From Bacteroidales bacterium (GTDB lineage: Bacteria > Bacteroidota > Bacteroidia > Bacteroidales > JAAYJT01), in NCBI GenBank assembly GCA_014860575.1, contig JACZJK010000013.1:1-64000 (forward strand): 64,000 bases of DNA, in the 5' to 3' direction. Under the pieces are notes generated by a model, which searched no databases, was not told where the DNA came from, and was given only the letters and a program-made list of their open reading frames with translations. Position numbers and translations under genes: made by a program. Below, piece by piece: positions 36,458 to 46,133 of the stretch. The first letter of the stretch is position 1, and each line of letters starts with the position of its first letter.

Positions 36458-37405
36458 ATGAAACCTTTGAATCAACAACTCATAGAGCGGGAATACAAAT
36501 CCCGAATCAACAAGACCTTCGATTATATTGAGAAAAATCTGGAATCGCAGTTTACGCTTGAGGAAATCGCCGATGTGGCCGGGTTCTCAAAATACCATTT
36601 TAACCGGATATTTTATAGCTGCGTGGGCGAAACTCCTTTCCAGTTCATACAGCGCCTGAGGCTCGAACGAGCTGCTTCACTCATTGTTTCCAAGCCGCAT
36701 CTCAGCATCACAGAAATTGCATTTTCATACGGCTTTAATGATCTGGCGGTGTTTTCAAGAAACTTTAAAACCCATTTTGGCAAAACAGCAACGGAATGGC
36801 GCAACCAGAAACATACCCTTAGCAATATCAGTCAAACGGATAGCAAAAAGCAACAAAGCGAAGATGGGGTTCTCCAATACTTTTGTCAGCGTTCAAAAAC
36901 AATTAAATGGAGGACCAATATGAAACTTAACAAAAGTGTGGAAGTGAAAGAACTTCCCAACATGACAGTAGCATACGTACGCTACACCGGGCCTTACAAA
37001 GGCAACGAAAAACTATTTGAAGAACTGTGGATGAAACTCTTTTCATGGGCAGGGCCACGTGGATTAACCGCTCAAGCCGATTTGAAGAGCCTGATCATTT
37101 ATCATGATGATCCAAACATTACGGCTGAAGACAAGCTTCGTATGAGTGTTTGTATTTCTGTGCCGCCAAATACAAAAACAGATGGCGAAGTGGGTAAAAT
37201 GGAAGTGGAAGGCGGGCAGTATGTGATTGCACGGTTCGAACTCAATGGGGAGCAGTTCCAGCAGGCTTGGGAATGGGTTTATGGCGAATGGTTCCCGAAA
37301 AGCGGCTACCAGCCCGACGACAAGCCCTGCTTTGAAATGTATCCGGAAGAACCGAAAAACGGCAAATTTACCGTGGATATCTGTGTTCCTGTAAAGCCAT
37401 TGTAA
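36458..37405 (+). CDS. AraC family regulator with GyrI-like effector-binding domain
   Basis: A 315-residue transcription factor. An N-terminal AraC double HTH (FTLEEIADVAGFSKYHFNRIFYSCVGETPFQFIQRLR) is followed by a linker and a C-terminal GyrI-like ligand-binding domain (VKELPNMTVAYVRYTGPYKGNE to FTVDICVPV), as in Rob-type regulators that bind hydrophobic compounds. I put the start at the ATG at 36458, just downstream of the terminator at 36385; the longer frame from 36347 would read through that terminator. Confidence 0.9.
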   Translation: MKPLNQQLIEREYKSRINKTFDYIEKNLESQFTLEEIADVAGFSKYHFNRIFYSCVGETPFQFIQRLRLERAASLIVSKPHLSITEIAFSYGFNDLAVFSRNFKTHFGKTATEWRNQKHTLSNISQTDSKKQQSEDGVLQYFCQRSKTIKWRTNMKLNKSVEVKELPNMTVAYVRYTGPYKGNEKLFEELWMKLFSWAGPRGLTAQADLKSLIIYHDDPNITAEDKLRMSVCISVPPNTKTDGEVGKMEVEGGQYVIARFELNGEQFQQAWEWVYGEWFPKSGYQPDDKPCFEMYPEEPKNGKFTVDICVPVKPL

Positions 37406-37422
37406 GTATTGGTTTCACAAGG

Positions 37423-37466
37423 ATGCCATACCTGTATCGAATACAAGTATGGCATTTTTCTTTATT
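37423..37466 (+). terminator. Strong Rho-independent terminator
   Basis: Arms 37423-37437 and 37441-37455 pair with a single mismatch (outer ATGCCATAC/GTATGGCAT), loop CGA, followed by TTTTTCTTTATT. It lies 18 nt after the AraC gene's stop. Confidence 0.9.
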
Positions 37467-37822
37467 CAAATCCCTGCTCGAGCCAATCACATTGTGGCCA
37501 TGGCCAAATTAGATCACGAAATAGTCATTCAAGTTGAATTCATGTCTACTTCCAGGTAGATTATATTGTAGCTGCTATTCCCGGCTTTGCTGAATATATA
37601 TAGGTGCAAGCTACGCTTTATTTGCAATGCCACTGAGCAGGGAATCATAACTGTTAAATATCCGGTTTTTTTTCATTGATTTCAGGATTCCTGATACATA
37701 AAAATGTATTTTTGTTTATTGTCACCCCAATCATTTGGCAAATTGTACAACTAACAATTTGTTTGCGAGAAATAGCAGAGTCTAAACCGAATACAAACAT
37801 TAATCACTTCAACCACAACACC
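37467..37822. other. Gene-free stretch upstream of the GLUG-repeat protein
   Basis: TATTTTTG at 37707-37714 matches the -7 consensus with no good -33. CAAATTGT at 37739-37746 and ACAATTTG at 37754-37761 form an inverted pair inside the presumed leader. No gene is seen. Confidence 0.4.
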
Positions 37823-39382
37823 ATGAGAAAACGCATCGGGGCACTAGTGTTGCTCCAAATCAGCATTTGTTTTTTTACAAATATTCTTTTCGCCCAATTT
37901 GCAGGTGGTACTGGGGAAGCTGCAGATCCTTATCAAATTGTAACACACATTCATTTAAACAATGTGAGAAATTATTTGAATAATTCCAATGTGCATTTCG
38001 TTCTAATGAATGATATTGACCTATCAGATGAATGTAATGTTGGGGGTGCTTTTTATAACGATGGACAGCGATGGCTTCCGATTGGAGACAATGCTGCCAA
38101 TTTTAAAGGTAAATTTAATGGAAACGGCCATGTAATAAACGGACTTATAATTTTCAGACCCGACTATGGCGATTTGGGGTTGTTTGGCCGAACCAATGGA
38201 TCCGTGATTTCTAATCTGGGTGTTACCAATGTTGATATTACCGGTGGAGTTTGGTCCGTTGGGGGTTTGGTGGGATACAATGTAGGCCATATTGAAAATT
38301 GCTTCAGTACCGGAACTGTAACTGCTACAATTTTAACTGCTTCACGAACCGGCGGTTTGGTTGGATATCATGGACCTGCCTTTACCATAATGAATTGTTA
38401 CAGTTCAGTGAATGTTGCAGGTTATGACAGGGTTGGCGGTTTAATTGGAAAGGTAGGCGGTGGTATGTTTTCTTCCGACTATGTCATGAACTCCTACAGC
38501 ACCGGTAACGTAACTGGAACCAGCAGGGTTGGCGGCTTGATTGGAAGGGTACATTCCTATGTGGAAATAACAAATTGCTACAGCACCGGAAATGTAGGCG
38601 GAACTTCAGATGTTGGTGGATTAATTGGCTTAAACTGGGGAGATACATATAACTGCTATTGGAATACTCAAACATCAGGCCAGAATTTCAGCGATGGAGG
38701 TAACGGAAGATCTACATTAGAAATGACCTACCCTTATGCATCGAACACCTATCAAAACTGGGATTTTAATCAGATATGGATGTCTGATGCTAACTCAAAC
38801 ATGAATAATGGCTATCCATACTTGTTTTGGCAGTCGCCTTCTATACCGGCCACCTTAAGCTTGAATGACATCACAATGGCTTTTTCCGATACCGAATGTT
38901 TTGCCGCCACCGAATCCATTATTGCAAGCAACTTTGTTGTTCAAAATGGTGGTTCTGCGTACCTTGTCTCCCAGGGAAATGTTATTTTAGGCGAAGGGAC
39001 CAGCGTTGAAGCAGGTGGTTACTTACATGCCTGGATTGACGACAACGCCACTTACTGTGATTTCACCATTGTTGTGCTTGCATCACAGGTTGAAGACTTT
39101 GTAAACAGTGAGAAAATGGCTTTCATCAACAAAGATGATTTTACTTTCAAGGTGTATCCCAATCCCTCGTCAGGCTGCTTCACCATTGAGTTTATCAATG
39201 CAGATGAAGATGAAATCATTTATGTTGAGGTTTTTGACATGACAGGTGAATGCGTTCTGCATCGCGAACTCTCAGGAGCCAGTTCCTCTGATTTCGATCT
39301 TTCATCTATGCCAGGAGGTATTTACCTTCTACGCATATTACAGGGAAGCACAATAACGAATGGAAAAATTATCAGGCAGTAA
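37823..39382 (+). CDS. Secreted GLUG-repeat protein with T9SS type A sorting domain
   Basis: A 519-residue exported protein. The signal peptide ends near FAQ. A beta-helix-like region (about 20-290) carries five or so GLUG motifs (GGLVGYNVGHIENCFSTGTV, RVGGLIGRV, DVGGLIGLN), separated by aromatic strands ending NCYWNT. A C-terminal domain of about 80 residues (FKVYPNPSSGCFTIEF to GIYLLRILQ, ending KIIRQ) is a type IX secretion signal, so the mature protein is exported and probably anchored to the cell surface. Such proteins often act in adhesion. An upstream frame to 37676 is not needed. Confidence 0.92.
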   Translation: MRKRIGALVLLQISICFFTNILFAQFAGGTGEAADPYQIVTHIHLNNVRNYLNNSNVHFVLMNDIDLSDECNVGGAFYNDGQRWLPIGDNAANFKGKFNGNGHVINGLIIFRPDYGDLGLFGRTNGSVISNLGVTNVDITGGVWSVGGLVGYNVGHIENCFSTGTVTATILTASRTGGLVGYHGPAFTIMNCYSSVNVAGYDRVGGLIGKVGGGMFSSDYVMNSYSTGNVTGTSRVGGLIGRVHSYVEITNCYSTGNVGGTSDVGGLIGLNWGDTYNCYWNTQTSGQNFSDGGNGRSTLEMTYPYASNTYQNWDFNQIWMSDANSNMNNGYPYLFWQSPSIPATLSLNDITMAFSDTECFAATESIIASNFVVQNGGSAYLVSQGNVILGEGTSVEAGGYLHAWIDDNATYCDFTIVVLASQVEDFVNSEKMAFINKDDFTFKVYPNPSSGCFTIEFINADEDEIIYVEVFDMTGECVLHRELSGASSSDFDLSSMPGGIYLLRILQGSTITNGKIIRQ

Positions 39383-39835
39383 GCACATTGGTTGATTTAA
39401 TTTTTCACTTGTAAATAAGCATTATGGTTCGTCTGTAATACCTCTCACAAAGAAAAACGGATTGTTTTTGTAGACTACAAAATATTCAAAGAATTATAAA
39501 GCTGGCTTAATTCGCAGCCTTACTTTAGCGTAAGCCTAGCATTCAAATGTTAAGGAATGACATTAACAAATTTTTAACATTCCTTAATTCCAGCACCTAA
39601 AAGTAAGCAAACCAAAGCTATAAGTACGCGTTTACGCCTGGTTTAATCGCGACCCATACGGGCACCACCCGTTAATTCAAAAAGTTTTAGTATCATTGTA
39701 AGCGTTGGCCAGGCCAAATACTACCTTTCTTCATCATTTCCAGAGGTTTAACTCATTATTCCCTATCTCCACAGAAACCTGCACGCTAAAAGGAATTCTG
39801 GCGGTAGCCATTGTGTACACTAAAACTATTATGCT
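39383..39835. other. Gene-free stretch of 450 bp
   Basis: TAAGGAATG at 39551-39559 pairs with CATTCCTTA at 39578-39586, a likely hairpin. On the minus strand near 39,640-39,690 a short open frame reads LTGGARMGRD before a TAA; I could not identify it. No gene or RNA is supported. Confidence 0.4.
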
Positions 39836-41116
39836 ATGAGATTTATCACCTATAATGCAAAGAATTTCCGGGAGATCGAATACATGCGCTACCTGCCGGA
39901 AGAAGTGAAGAAGGAAATTGATATAGTTTCGCGGGTCATACCTTTTAAAACCAATAATTATGTGGTTGATTATGTGATAGATTGGGAGAATTACAAGGAT
40001 GATCCCATTTACATCCTTAACTTCCCCAATAAGGAAATGCTCACCAAGAGCCAGTACCAAAGGCTGGTGAAGGTGTTGAACGATTCCGGATCAAACGGCG
40101 CGGTGAATAAAGTGATTTATGATATCCGCATGGAAATGAATCCGCACCCAGCCCAGCAAATGACTAACGTACCCACCCTGAATGGCGAGGAACTCAAAGG
40201 TCTGCAGCACAAGTACAAAGATATCGTTCTGTTTTTCCCGAGCCAGGGACAGACCTGCCATGCGCACTGCACATTTTGCTTTCGCTGGCCACAATTTGTA
40301 AAAGAGCTCGACCTCAAGTTTTCAATGCGTGAAATTGAAAAGGTGATTGCATACATACGGCAGGAAGAAAGCATCAACGAGATACTGTTTACCGGTGGCG
40401 ATCCTATGGTAATGGATCCTGCTACCCTTTCGAAATACATAGAGGCGCTGATAGATGCGAAGATTCCAAACTTGCAGAATATCAGGTTCGGAACCAAATC
40501 GCTGAGCTATTGGCCATTTACGTTTATTCCACGATACAATGAAGAAGGGCAGCAAATGCTTGATATTTTGAAACGCATCAGCGACAGCGGCCTGCATCTT
40601 TCCATTATGGCCCACTTCAATCATCCGAACGAGCTGGAAACCGCAGTCATACAGGAAGCCATTCATAACGGACGGCAAACCGGCGCCGAAATTCGCACAC
40701 AAGCTCCGGTGCTAAACCACATCAACAACGACAGCGATGCATGGGCTCGCATGTGGAAAAAACAGGTGCAATTGGGCATGATTCCTTATTACATGTTTAT
40801 CGAACGCGAAACCGGGCCTTACGAATATTTCAGCGTCCCGCTCGCCGAAGTTTACCGGATGTATCAGCATGCCATCCGCGAAACAGGAAGTTTTTCCAAA
40901 ACCGTTACCGGGCCGGTAATGTCGGCTGCAAAAGGCAAGGTTCAGATCATGGGTGTTGTTGACAATCCTGTGAATGGCAATCAATACTTCATGATGCAAT
41001 ACGTGCGGCATCGCGATTATCGTAAAACTTTCAAGCCATTTTTCATGGAGTTTGACCCGGAAGCCACCTGGGTTGACCAGTTGAACGAGGTGCCTGCTTT
41101 TTCGATTGCAGGCTGA
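39836..41116 (+). CDS. KamA family radical SAM protein
   Basis: A 426-residue radical SAM enzyme related to lysine 2,3-aminomutase. The [4Fe-4S] cluster motif is CHAHCTFC (Cys141, 145 and 148), followed by FTGGDPMVM as the SAM-binding GGE-like segment. N- and C-terminal regions match the KamA subfamily that begins with an FKTNNYVVDYVIDW segment. The glycine-rich PGGGGK that carries the PLP lysine in true aminomutases is not seen; the region reads GPVMSAAKGKVQIMG. The reaction is therefore uncertain. A diflavin reductase starts 36 nt downstream and could supply electrons. Confidence 0.88.
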   Translation: MRFITYNAKNFREIEYMRYLPEEVKKEIDIVSRVIPFKTNNYVVDYVIDWENYKDDPIYILNFPNKEMLTKSQYQRLVKVLNDSGSNGAVNKVIYDIRMEMNPHPAQQMTNVPTLNGEELKGLQHKYKDIVLFFPSQGQTCHAHCTFCFRWPQFVKELDLKFSMREIEKVIAYIRQEESINEILFTGGDPMVMDPATLSKYIEALIDAKIPNLQNIRFGTKSLSYWPFTFIPRYNEEGQQMLDILKRISDSGLHLSIMAHFNHPNELETAVIQEAIHNGRQTGAEIRTQAPVLNHINNDSDAWARMWKKQVQLGMIPYYMFIERETGPYEYFSVPLAEVYRMYQHAIRETGSFSKTVTGPVMSAAKGKVQIMGVVDNPVNGNQYFMMQYVRHRDYRKTFKPFFMEFDPEATWVDQLNEVPAFSIAG

Positions 41117-41151
41117 TTTATTAATCTGAAACCAAATATATTTTTCCTGAT

Positions 41152-42828
41152 ATGACAGAACAAGCAATGTTGATAAAAGAAACAGCCGCTGAGACTAGCG
41201 TTGAAAACAGCGAAGCAGCTTTGCATATTATTTATGGGAGCCGTTCCGGCAATTCAATGGCCGCAGCAATACTTGCCCATGAATTTGCGATCCATCTTGG
41301 CATCCAGTCTTATTTACATGATATGAGCACGATTGATCCGGCAACAATCGCGTCAATGAAAAATATTTTGCTTGCCGTAAGCACACATGGCGAAGGCGAT
41401 CCGCCTGCCGTGGTGGAAGATTTTTATGCATACCTGCATTCCTCAGAAGTGCCGGCGATGAAGGGAAGTAGTTTCAGCATACTGGCGCTGGGCGATAGCA
41501 GCTATACAGATTATTGCAAAACCGGTCATGATTTCCGCTTACGTTTGCTTGCGTTGGGAAGCGAGGAAATCTCGCCCCTCATGGAATGCGATATTGATTA
41601 TGAAGAAAACGCGAAAGCATGGGTTCGCCAATCTGTTGCAGCATTTGAAGCCAGGTTGCCTAAAACTTTGAAACCCACTGAGAAGGAGTTTGCCTTTGAA
41701 ATCAACAAACCCGAAACGGATGATGACAAATTGTTTTATGCCAAAGTCGTTGAGTTAAAAATGCTCACCCAGCCCGGATTTGAGAAGCGAACCATGCACA
41801 AGGTTTTGTCTATGGATAAATTTGGCACATCATTCCAGCCGGGAGATTCATTTGGTGTGTATGCCCATAACTCCCGCCTGCTCGTTGATAAATTGCTGAA
41901 AACCCTTGCATTTGATGGAACCCATGCAGTGGAAGTAGGTAACAAATCCAAACTGTTAAAAGAAGCATTGATCCACGATTTTGAGATCACTTTGATTACA
42001 CCGTTGGTGGTGGAGAAATATGCTGAGATAGCGCAAAACACTCAATTACGCGAATTCATAAAAGATACATCGCATCTTGAGCGGTATTGCCTTGTTTGCG
42101 ATGTGCTGGACCTGGTCACTGATTTCCCTTCACAAATTTCACCCGAAGAGTTTACAGGCATCCTCAGGAAGCTGGCGCCCCGATTGTACTCAGTGGCTAA
42201 CAGTCCGCTGGTTTTTCCTGATGAGGTTCATTTCACAATAGGTTTGATGGAATATTCCGTTAAGAACCGTCGCCATACAGGGGTTTGTTCCACCTATTTT
42301 GCCGACAGGGTAGAGGTGGGGGATTCAGTTCCGGTTTACCTTGAACCCAATGAGAAATTCAGGATACCGGATGATGATACCAGGCCAATGATTATGATTG
42401 CTACCGGAACCGGCATTGCACCTTTCAGGGGATTTCTGCAACAGCGGGAGCATAGCAAGGCAACAGGTGAGAACTGGCTCTTTTTCGGTGATCGTCATGC
42501 TGAAAGTGATTTCCTTTACGAAAACGAGCTTGAAGAGTTCAGAAAAAAAGGGGTTTTATCAAAGCTCAACACTGCCTTTTCGAGGGATCAGAAGCATAAA
42601 ATTTATGTGCAACACCACATGCTTGAAAATAGTAAGGACCTTTTTGACTGGATTCATAACCGTGATGCTGTTATTTATATTTGCGGCAACAAACGAACTA
42701 TGGGAAAAGATGTAAAGGCTACGCTTGAGAAAATCATTTCTTCAGAAGGGAAAATGACCGCTGAACAAACAAATGCCTACATTCAAAAACTCAGAACCCG
42801 GAAAAGACTGCAAACAGACTTGTACTGA
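41152..42828 (+). CDS. Diflavin reductase (CysJ/cytochrome P450 reductase type)
   Basis: A 558-residue soluble flavoprotein with three parts: a flavodoxin-like FMN domain (about 22-170, starting LHIIYGSRSGNSMAAA), an FAD-binding domain with RLYSVANSPLV near 345, and an NAD(P)-binding domain with IMIATGTGIAPFRGFL (about 415) and YICGNKRTMGKDV near 505. The C-terminus lacks the Tyr/Trp stacking residue arrangement of strict CysJ but fits the group. It transfers electrons from NADPH to a partner. No CysI is nearby; the radical SAM enzyme upstream is the candidate partner. Confidence 0.87.
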   Translation: MTEQAMLIKETAAETSVENSEAALHIIYGSRSGNSMAAAILAHEFAIHLGIQSYLHDMSTIDPATIASMKNILLAVSTHGEGDPPAVVEDFYAYLHSSEVPAMKGSSFSILALGDSSYTDYCKTGHDFRLRLLALGSEEISPLMECDIDYEENAKAWVRQSVAAFEARLPKTLKPTEKEFAFEINKPETDDDKLFYAKVVELKMLTQPGFEKRTMHKVLSMDKFGTSFQPGDSFGVYAHNSRLLVDKLLKTLAFDGTHAVEVGNKSKLLKEALIHDFEITLITPLVVEKYAEIAQNTQLREFIKDTSHLERYCLVCDVLDLVTDFPSQISPEEFTGILRKLAPRLYSVANSPLVFPDEVHFTIGLMEYSVKNRRHTGVCSTYFADRVEVGDSVPVYLEPNEKFRIPDDDTRPMIMIATGTGIAPFRGFLQQREHSKATGENWLFFGDRHAESDFLYENELEEFRKKGVLSKLNTAFSRDQKHKIYVQHHMLENSKDLFDWIHNRDAVIYICGNKRTMGKDVKATLEKIISSEGKMTAEQTNAYIQKLRTRKRLQTDLY

Positions 42829-42838
42829 TAGGATAAAC

Positions 42839-42864
42839 CTGACAGTGTTTTTCCAACCTGTCAG
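42839..42864. terminator. Convergent palindromic terminator-like repeat
   Basis: CTGACAG at 42839-42845 and CTGTCAG at 42858-42864 flank a T-rich centre, in the gap between the convergent diflavin reductase and EEP genes. AACCTGACAG-type palindromes are common intergenic repeats in this phylum. Confidence 0.55.
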
Positions 42865-43943
42865 CGTTTCATTTCAATTCTCACAATATCTGTAAACACC
42901 GGTAAATGATCGCTAAAGCCGCCATGGTATTGCATGCCGATAAAGGTACGGTTCAGGCGTTTGCCGGTATGTGTGTGATCGTCTTCGAGTAAAAAATCCG
43001 CCTCGAAAATAACTGCGCCGCGTGGATGGATACCAAGCCCACCCTTGCCTTTCAGCAGACTCTCTGAAACAATATGGTGATCAATCGTGCTCCAGGTTTG
43101 CTGGTATTTCTGGGTGCCGCGGGTTGGGTCACCAAACTGATTGCTCATCAGGTTATATAATTCGCCAGGCTTTAAATCAATAGAATCGAGTTTTGCGCCA
43201 AGCGAGTGTTGAACGCTGTATTCATCGGGCGGATCGTTCAGGTCGCCCATGATCAGAATGTTGGCTTGCTGATCGTAAAGGAAAATTGAATCAACGCGGG
43301 TTCTGAGCAGCGCACCCGTGAATTCCCGCAAATGTTTGGTGGCCATATAACCTCCGTAGCGTGAAGGCCAGTGGTTCACAAACAAGTGCAAAGTGTCAGC
43401 ATCCAGTGCAATGCCTTTCACATAAAGAATATCGCGCGTACTTCGTGCATCTGGGCCCGGGAAAACCACTGCAATGGGTTCGGAATGAAGAAGAGTAAAT
43501 TTTTCAGGGCGGTACATCAGGGCAACATCAATGCCACGGGAATCTGGCGAATCGTAATGCACAATGCGGTAATTCAAACGGCCCATGGCGCTGTGTTCAA
43601 GCAGTTTTCGCAGCACAAAATGATTCTCAACTTCGCATAAACCAATAATTTCAGGCGCTTCCCAACCTCCGGTGGCAACCAGCACTTTGCCTAGGGCCTG
43701 GCATTTCTTTACGAACTTGCTGTAACTCCAGGCTCTGATTCCAGCCGGTGTGAATTCCTCGTCGTTGATCAGGCTATCCCTGAATGAATCAAAAAAGTTT
43801 TCTGTATTGTAGAAAACGACGCGCATGGCATCACTGCCCCTGCGTTCATCATTGCCCTGAGGCCTGCTTCCCGTTGCGATGAACCAAAGTGTCAGCACCA
43901 CGAAACTGGTAAGCATATAATTTAGAATGATTCTGTATTGCAT
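42861..43943 (-). CDS. Endonuclease/exonuclease/phosphatase (EEP) family protein
   Basis: A 360-residue EEP-fold hydrolase with an N-terminal membrane anchor or signal (about 8-25). Active-site segments are VVFYNTENFFDS (Asn ligand), IIGLCEVENHFVLRKLL (Glu metal ligand), FVNHWPSRYGG, ILIMGDLNDPPDEYSV (catalytic Asp and Asn) and the final SDHLPVF (Asp-His). The family includes DNases, sphingomyelinases and inositol phosphatases. Export suggests an extracellular nuclease or phosphodiesterase role; the substrate is not defined. Confidence 0.9.
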   Translation of the reverse strand: MQYRIILNYMLTSFVVLTLWFIATGSRPQGNDERRGSDAMRVVFYNTENFFDSFRDSLINDEEFTPAGIRAWSYSKFVKKCQALGKVLVATGGWEAPEIIGLCEVENHFVLRKLLEHSAMGRLNYRIVHYDSPDSRGIDVALMYRPEKFTLLHSEPIAVVFPGPDARSTRDILYVKGIALDADTLHLFVNHWPSRYGGYMATKHLREFTGALLRTRVDSIFLYDQQANILIMGDLNDPPDEYSVQHSLGAKLDSIDLKPGELYNLMSNQFGDPTRGTQKYQQTWSTIDHHIVSESLLKGKGGLGIHPRGAVIFEADFLLEDDHTHTGKRLNRTFIGMQYHGGFSDHLPVFTDIVRIEMKR

Positions 43944-44004
43944 TGTGACCCAGATTATTTGCCGTAAAAATAGTGTTTTATTGATATTTTTGCGCAGTTT
44001 TAGG

Positions 44005-44205
44005 ATTAAAGTTCAAAGTTCGGGGTTCAAAGTCCCAAAGCCCCAAGCTTAAAGAGACAAGAATCAAGACACAAGAATCAAGAGACAAGGAACCAGCAAC
44101 CAGTAACAAGAAACCAGCAACAAGGAACAAGGAACAAGAAACAAGTATCCCGAACCCGGAACCTTGAACTTTGAACCTTGAACCCGGAACGCCCAACTAA
44201 AAACG
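44005..44205. repeat. Low-complexity intergenic repeat, copy D (longest)
   Basis: About 200 bp composed almost only of short words. GTTCAAAGTTCGGGGTTC gives way to CAAGAATCAAGACACAAG, then AACAAGGAACAAGGAACAAG, then TTGAACTTTGAACCTTG and GGAAC. The 24-nt core at 44167-44190 is identical to 17936-17959. It fills the gap between divergent genes, so it must contain or neighbour both promoters. Confidence 0.75.
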
Positions 44206-44212
44206 AACCATC

Positions 44213-46129
44213 ATGACAAGAAAACGAAACAAAAGAACCAACTACTACCGCCTCTCGCTGCAATGGATCATCCTTGGTCTGCTGGGTTATATGGTCATCA
44301 GGCTGTTTGTTGATAAATCCTACACCCCTGATTTTGAAGCCTATTGCCCATTTGGTGGGATGCAGGCCTTGGGAAGTTACCTGAACACTAACTCGTTGGC
44401 ATGTGCCATGTCCACCACGCAGATTTTTATGGGTATTGCCCTCGTGATTGGTGTGCTTTTACTCAGTAAGTTGTTTTGCAGCTATATCTGTCCTATCGGT
44501 ACTTTCACCGAATGGCTGGGAAGAGTAGGGGATCGCTTTAAACTGCGTTTCACAATCACAGGTTTGGCTGATAAGCTGCTCAGGTCTTTGAAATACGTTT
44601 TATTGTTTATCACTTTCTATTTCACTGTAAGTTCCAGCGAACTTTTCTGTAAACAATACGACCCGTATTATGCCATTTTCTCAGGTTTTGATGGCGACGT
44701 TACGCTGCTTTATGCCGTGATCGCTATTCTGATCACTATTCTGGGATCATTCTTTATCAGACAATTCTGGTGCAAATATTTATGTCCGCTGGGCGCTGCC
44801 GCCAACATCTTTGCGTTCGCACCGGTATTTTTAATTTTGACCCTGGCCTATTGGCTGATTATAAGCGTGATTGGCTGGCCCTTACATTGGGCATGGTACC
44901 TGGGCGCTGTTTGTGTTGCAGGGCTTTTACTTGAAATATCCCGCCGTCAGGGATTGTATTTTCCTCTGATGAGGATCACCCGCCACGATGACATTTGCAC
45001 CAACTGCAAGATATGCGACAAGGTTTGCCCTTATGCCATCAAGGTTTCCGAAGTCAAGACCGTAAAACACATTGATTGTCACATGTGCGTGGATTGCGTT
45101 GTGAAATGCCCTGAAAAAGGTGCCCTTACCATCAACCGTAAACTGTTGCGTTGGCTACCCGCCGCGTCGGTGGTCATATTGGTAACAGCCGGAATATTCA
45201 TTTCTGCTCAATGGGAATTGCCTACCATTGATATGCGCTGGGGAAGTGACGAACAGTTTAAGAACGCAGAAGTCTACCAGCAATCAGGGTTGAAAAGTGT
45301 AAAATGCTTTGGCAGTTCTAAGGCTTTTGCCACGCAAATGGAGCAGGTTGAAGGTGTGTTGGGAGTTCAGACTTTTGTGAAGGGTTTTCGGGTGAAAATC
45401 TTTTACGATCCCAATGTTGTAGATGAACTCCGCATCCGCGAAGGAATTTTTAATCCGGTTAGCTGGGTATTGCTTGAGCCACCTGCCGGTTTGCAGCAAC
45501 TCCATGTGGTTGATATGGGCATTGATCGCTTTTTCGATACCAAAGATGCATTTCTGGTTAGCGAGATGCTCAAGCTAAATACAGGTGTGTTCGGCATGGA
45601 GACTTATTTTGGCGAACCGGTTCACGCGAAAATCTATTATGACCCCGCACTTGCTGATCCAACCGGATTGAAGTCATTGATTGAAGCCGGAAGCATTACG
45701 TATGCTGAAGGCGAGCAGATGATTACTGAGCGAACTTCGTTTGAAGTGTCATACATCACTCCGGAAATTGCTGTTATAGATACCCGTGAATATTTGCAAA
45801 AAACCTTCAGGCCATTCGATCGCAGCACCGGCGATATTGAAAACTATGAAGAAAGCCAGCTAAGCGTATATGAAATGCCGTTTGCTGAAGCCATCCGACA
45901 GGATAAACAGCGCTGGTTTATCTTCCTGTTCAGTCATTTGACAGCCGATGAGGGCGTGGTTCGCATGAGTGTGCAATGGGCAAATGATTCGCCTGTGCTA
46001 AGCATTCACTATGTTACGGATCTTACCAACTCCGAAAACATAAAGGCAATGCTTACAAAGCCTAATCTCACGGTAACCTATGCTGACGGCACTTCAAAGG
46101 ATTTCCCGAATCCGTATTCGTTTGAGTAG
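44213..46129 (+). CDS. NapH/CcoG-like 4Fe-4S membrane protein with HMA-like tail
   Basis: A 638-residue membrane redox protein. About six helices in the first 260 residues carry NapH-type cysteines (AYCPFGG and CSYICPIGTF, then WCKYLCPLG). Two classical ferredoxin clusters follow (CTNCKICDKVCP and CHMCVDCVVKCP, about 262-300), then another membrane helix. The C-terminal 300 residues hold two ferredoxin-like folds resembling heavy-metal-associated domains (VKCFGSSKAFATQMEQVEGVLGVQTF and MLKLNTGVFGMETYFGEPVHAKIYYDP) without CxxC. It probably moves electrons across or along the membrane. The exact partner is unknown. Confidence 0.85.
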   Translation: MTRKRNKRTNYYRLSLQWIILGLLGYMVIRLFVDKSYTPDFEAYCPFGGMQALGSYLNTNSLACAMSTTQIFMGIALVIGVLLLSKLFCSYICPIGTFTEWLGRVGDRFKLRFTITGLADKLLRSLKYVLLFITFYFTVSSSELFCKQYDPYYAIFSGFDGDVTLLYAVIAILITILGSFFIRQFWCKYLCPLGAAANIFAFAPVFLILTLAYWLIISVIGWPLHWAWYLGAVCVAGLLLEISRRQGLYFPLMRITRHDDICTNCKICDKVCPYAIKVSEVKTVKHIDCHMCVDCVVKCPEKGALTINRKLLRWLPAASVVILVTAGIFISAQWELPTIDMRWGSDEQFKNAEVYQQSGLKSVKCFGSSKAFATQMEQVEGVLGVQTFVKGFRVKIFYDPNVVDELRIREGIFNPVSWVLLEPPAGLQQLHVVDMGIDRFFDTKDAFLVSEMLKLNTGVFGMETYFGEPVHAKIYYDPALADPTGLKSLIEAGSITYAEGEQMITERTSFEVSYITPEIAVIDTREYLQKTFRPFDRSTGDIENYEESQLSVYEMPFAEAIRQDKQRWFIFLFSHLTADEGVVRMSVQWANDSPVLSIHYVTDLTNSENIKAMLTKPNLTVTYADGTSKDFPNPYSFE

Positions 46130-46133
46130 GTTT

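Noticed and set aside
39640-39690. Minus-strand peptide LTGGARMGRD followed by a stop
   Set aside because: The frame is only about 25 codons long after an upstream stop and cannot be tied to any family.
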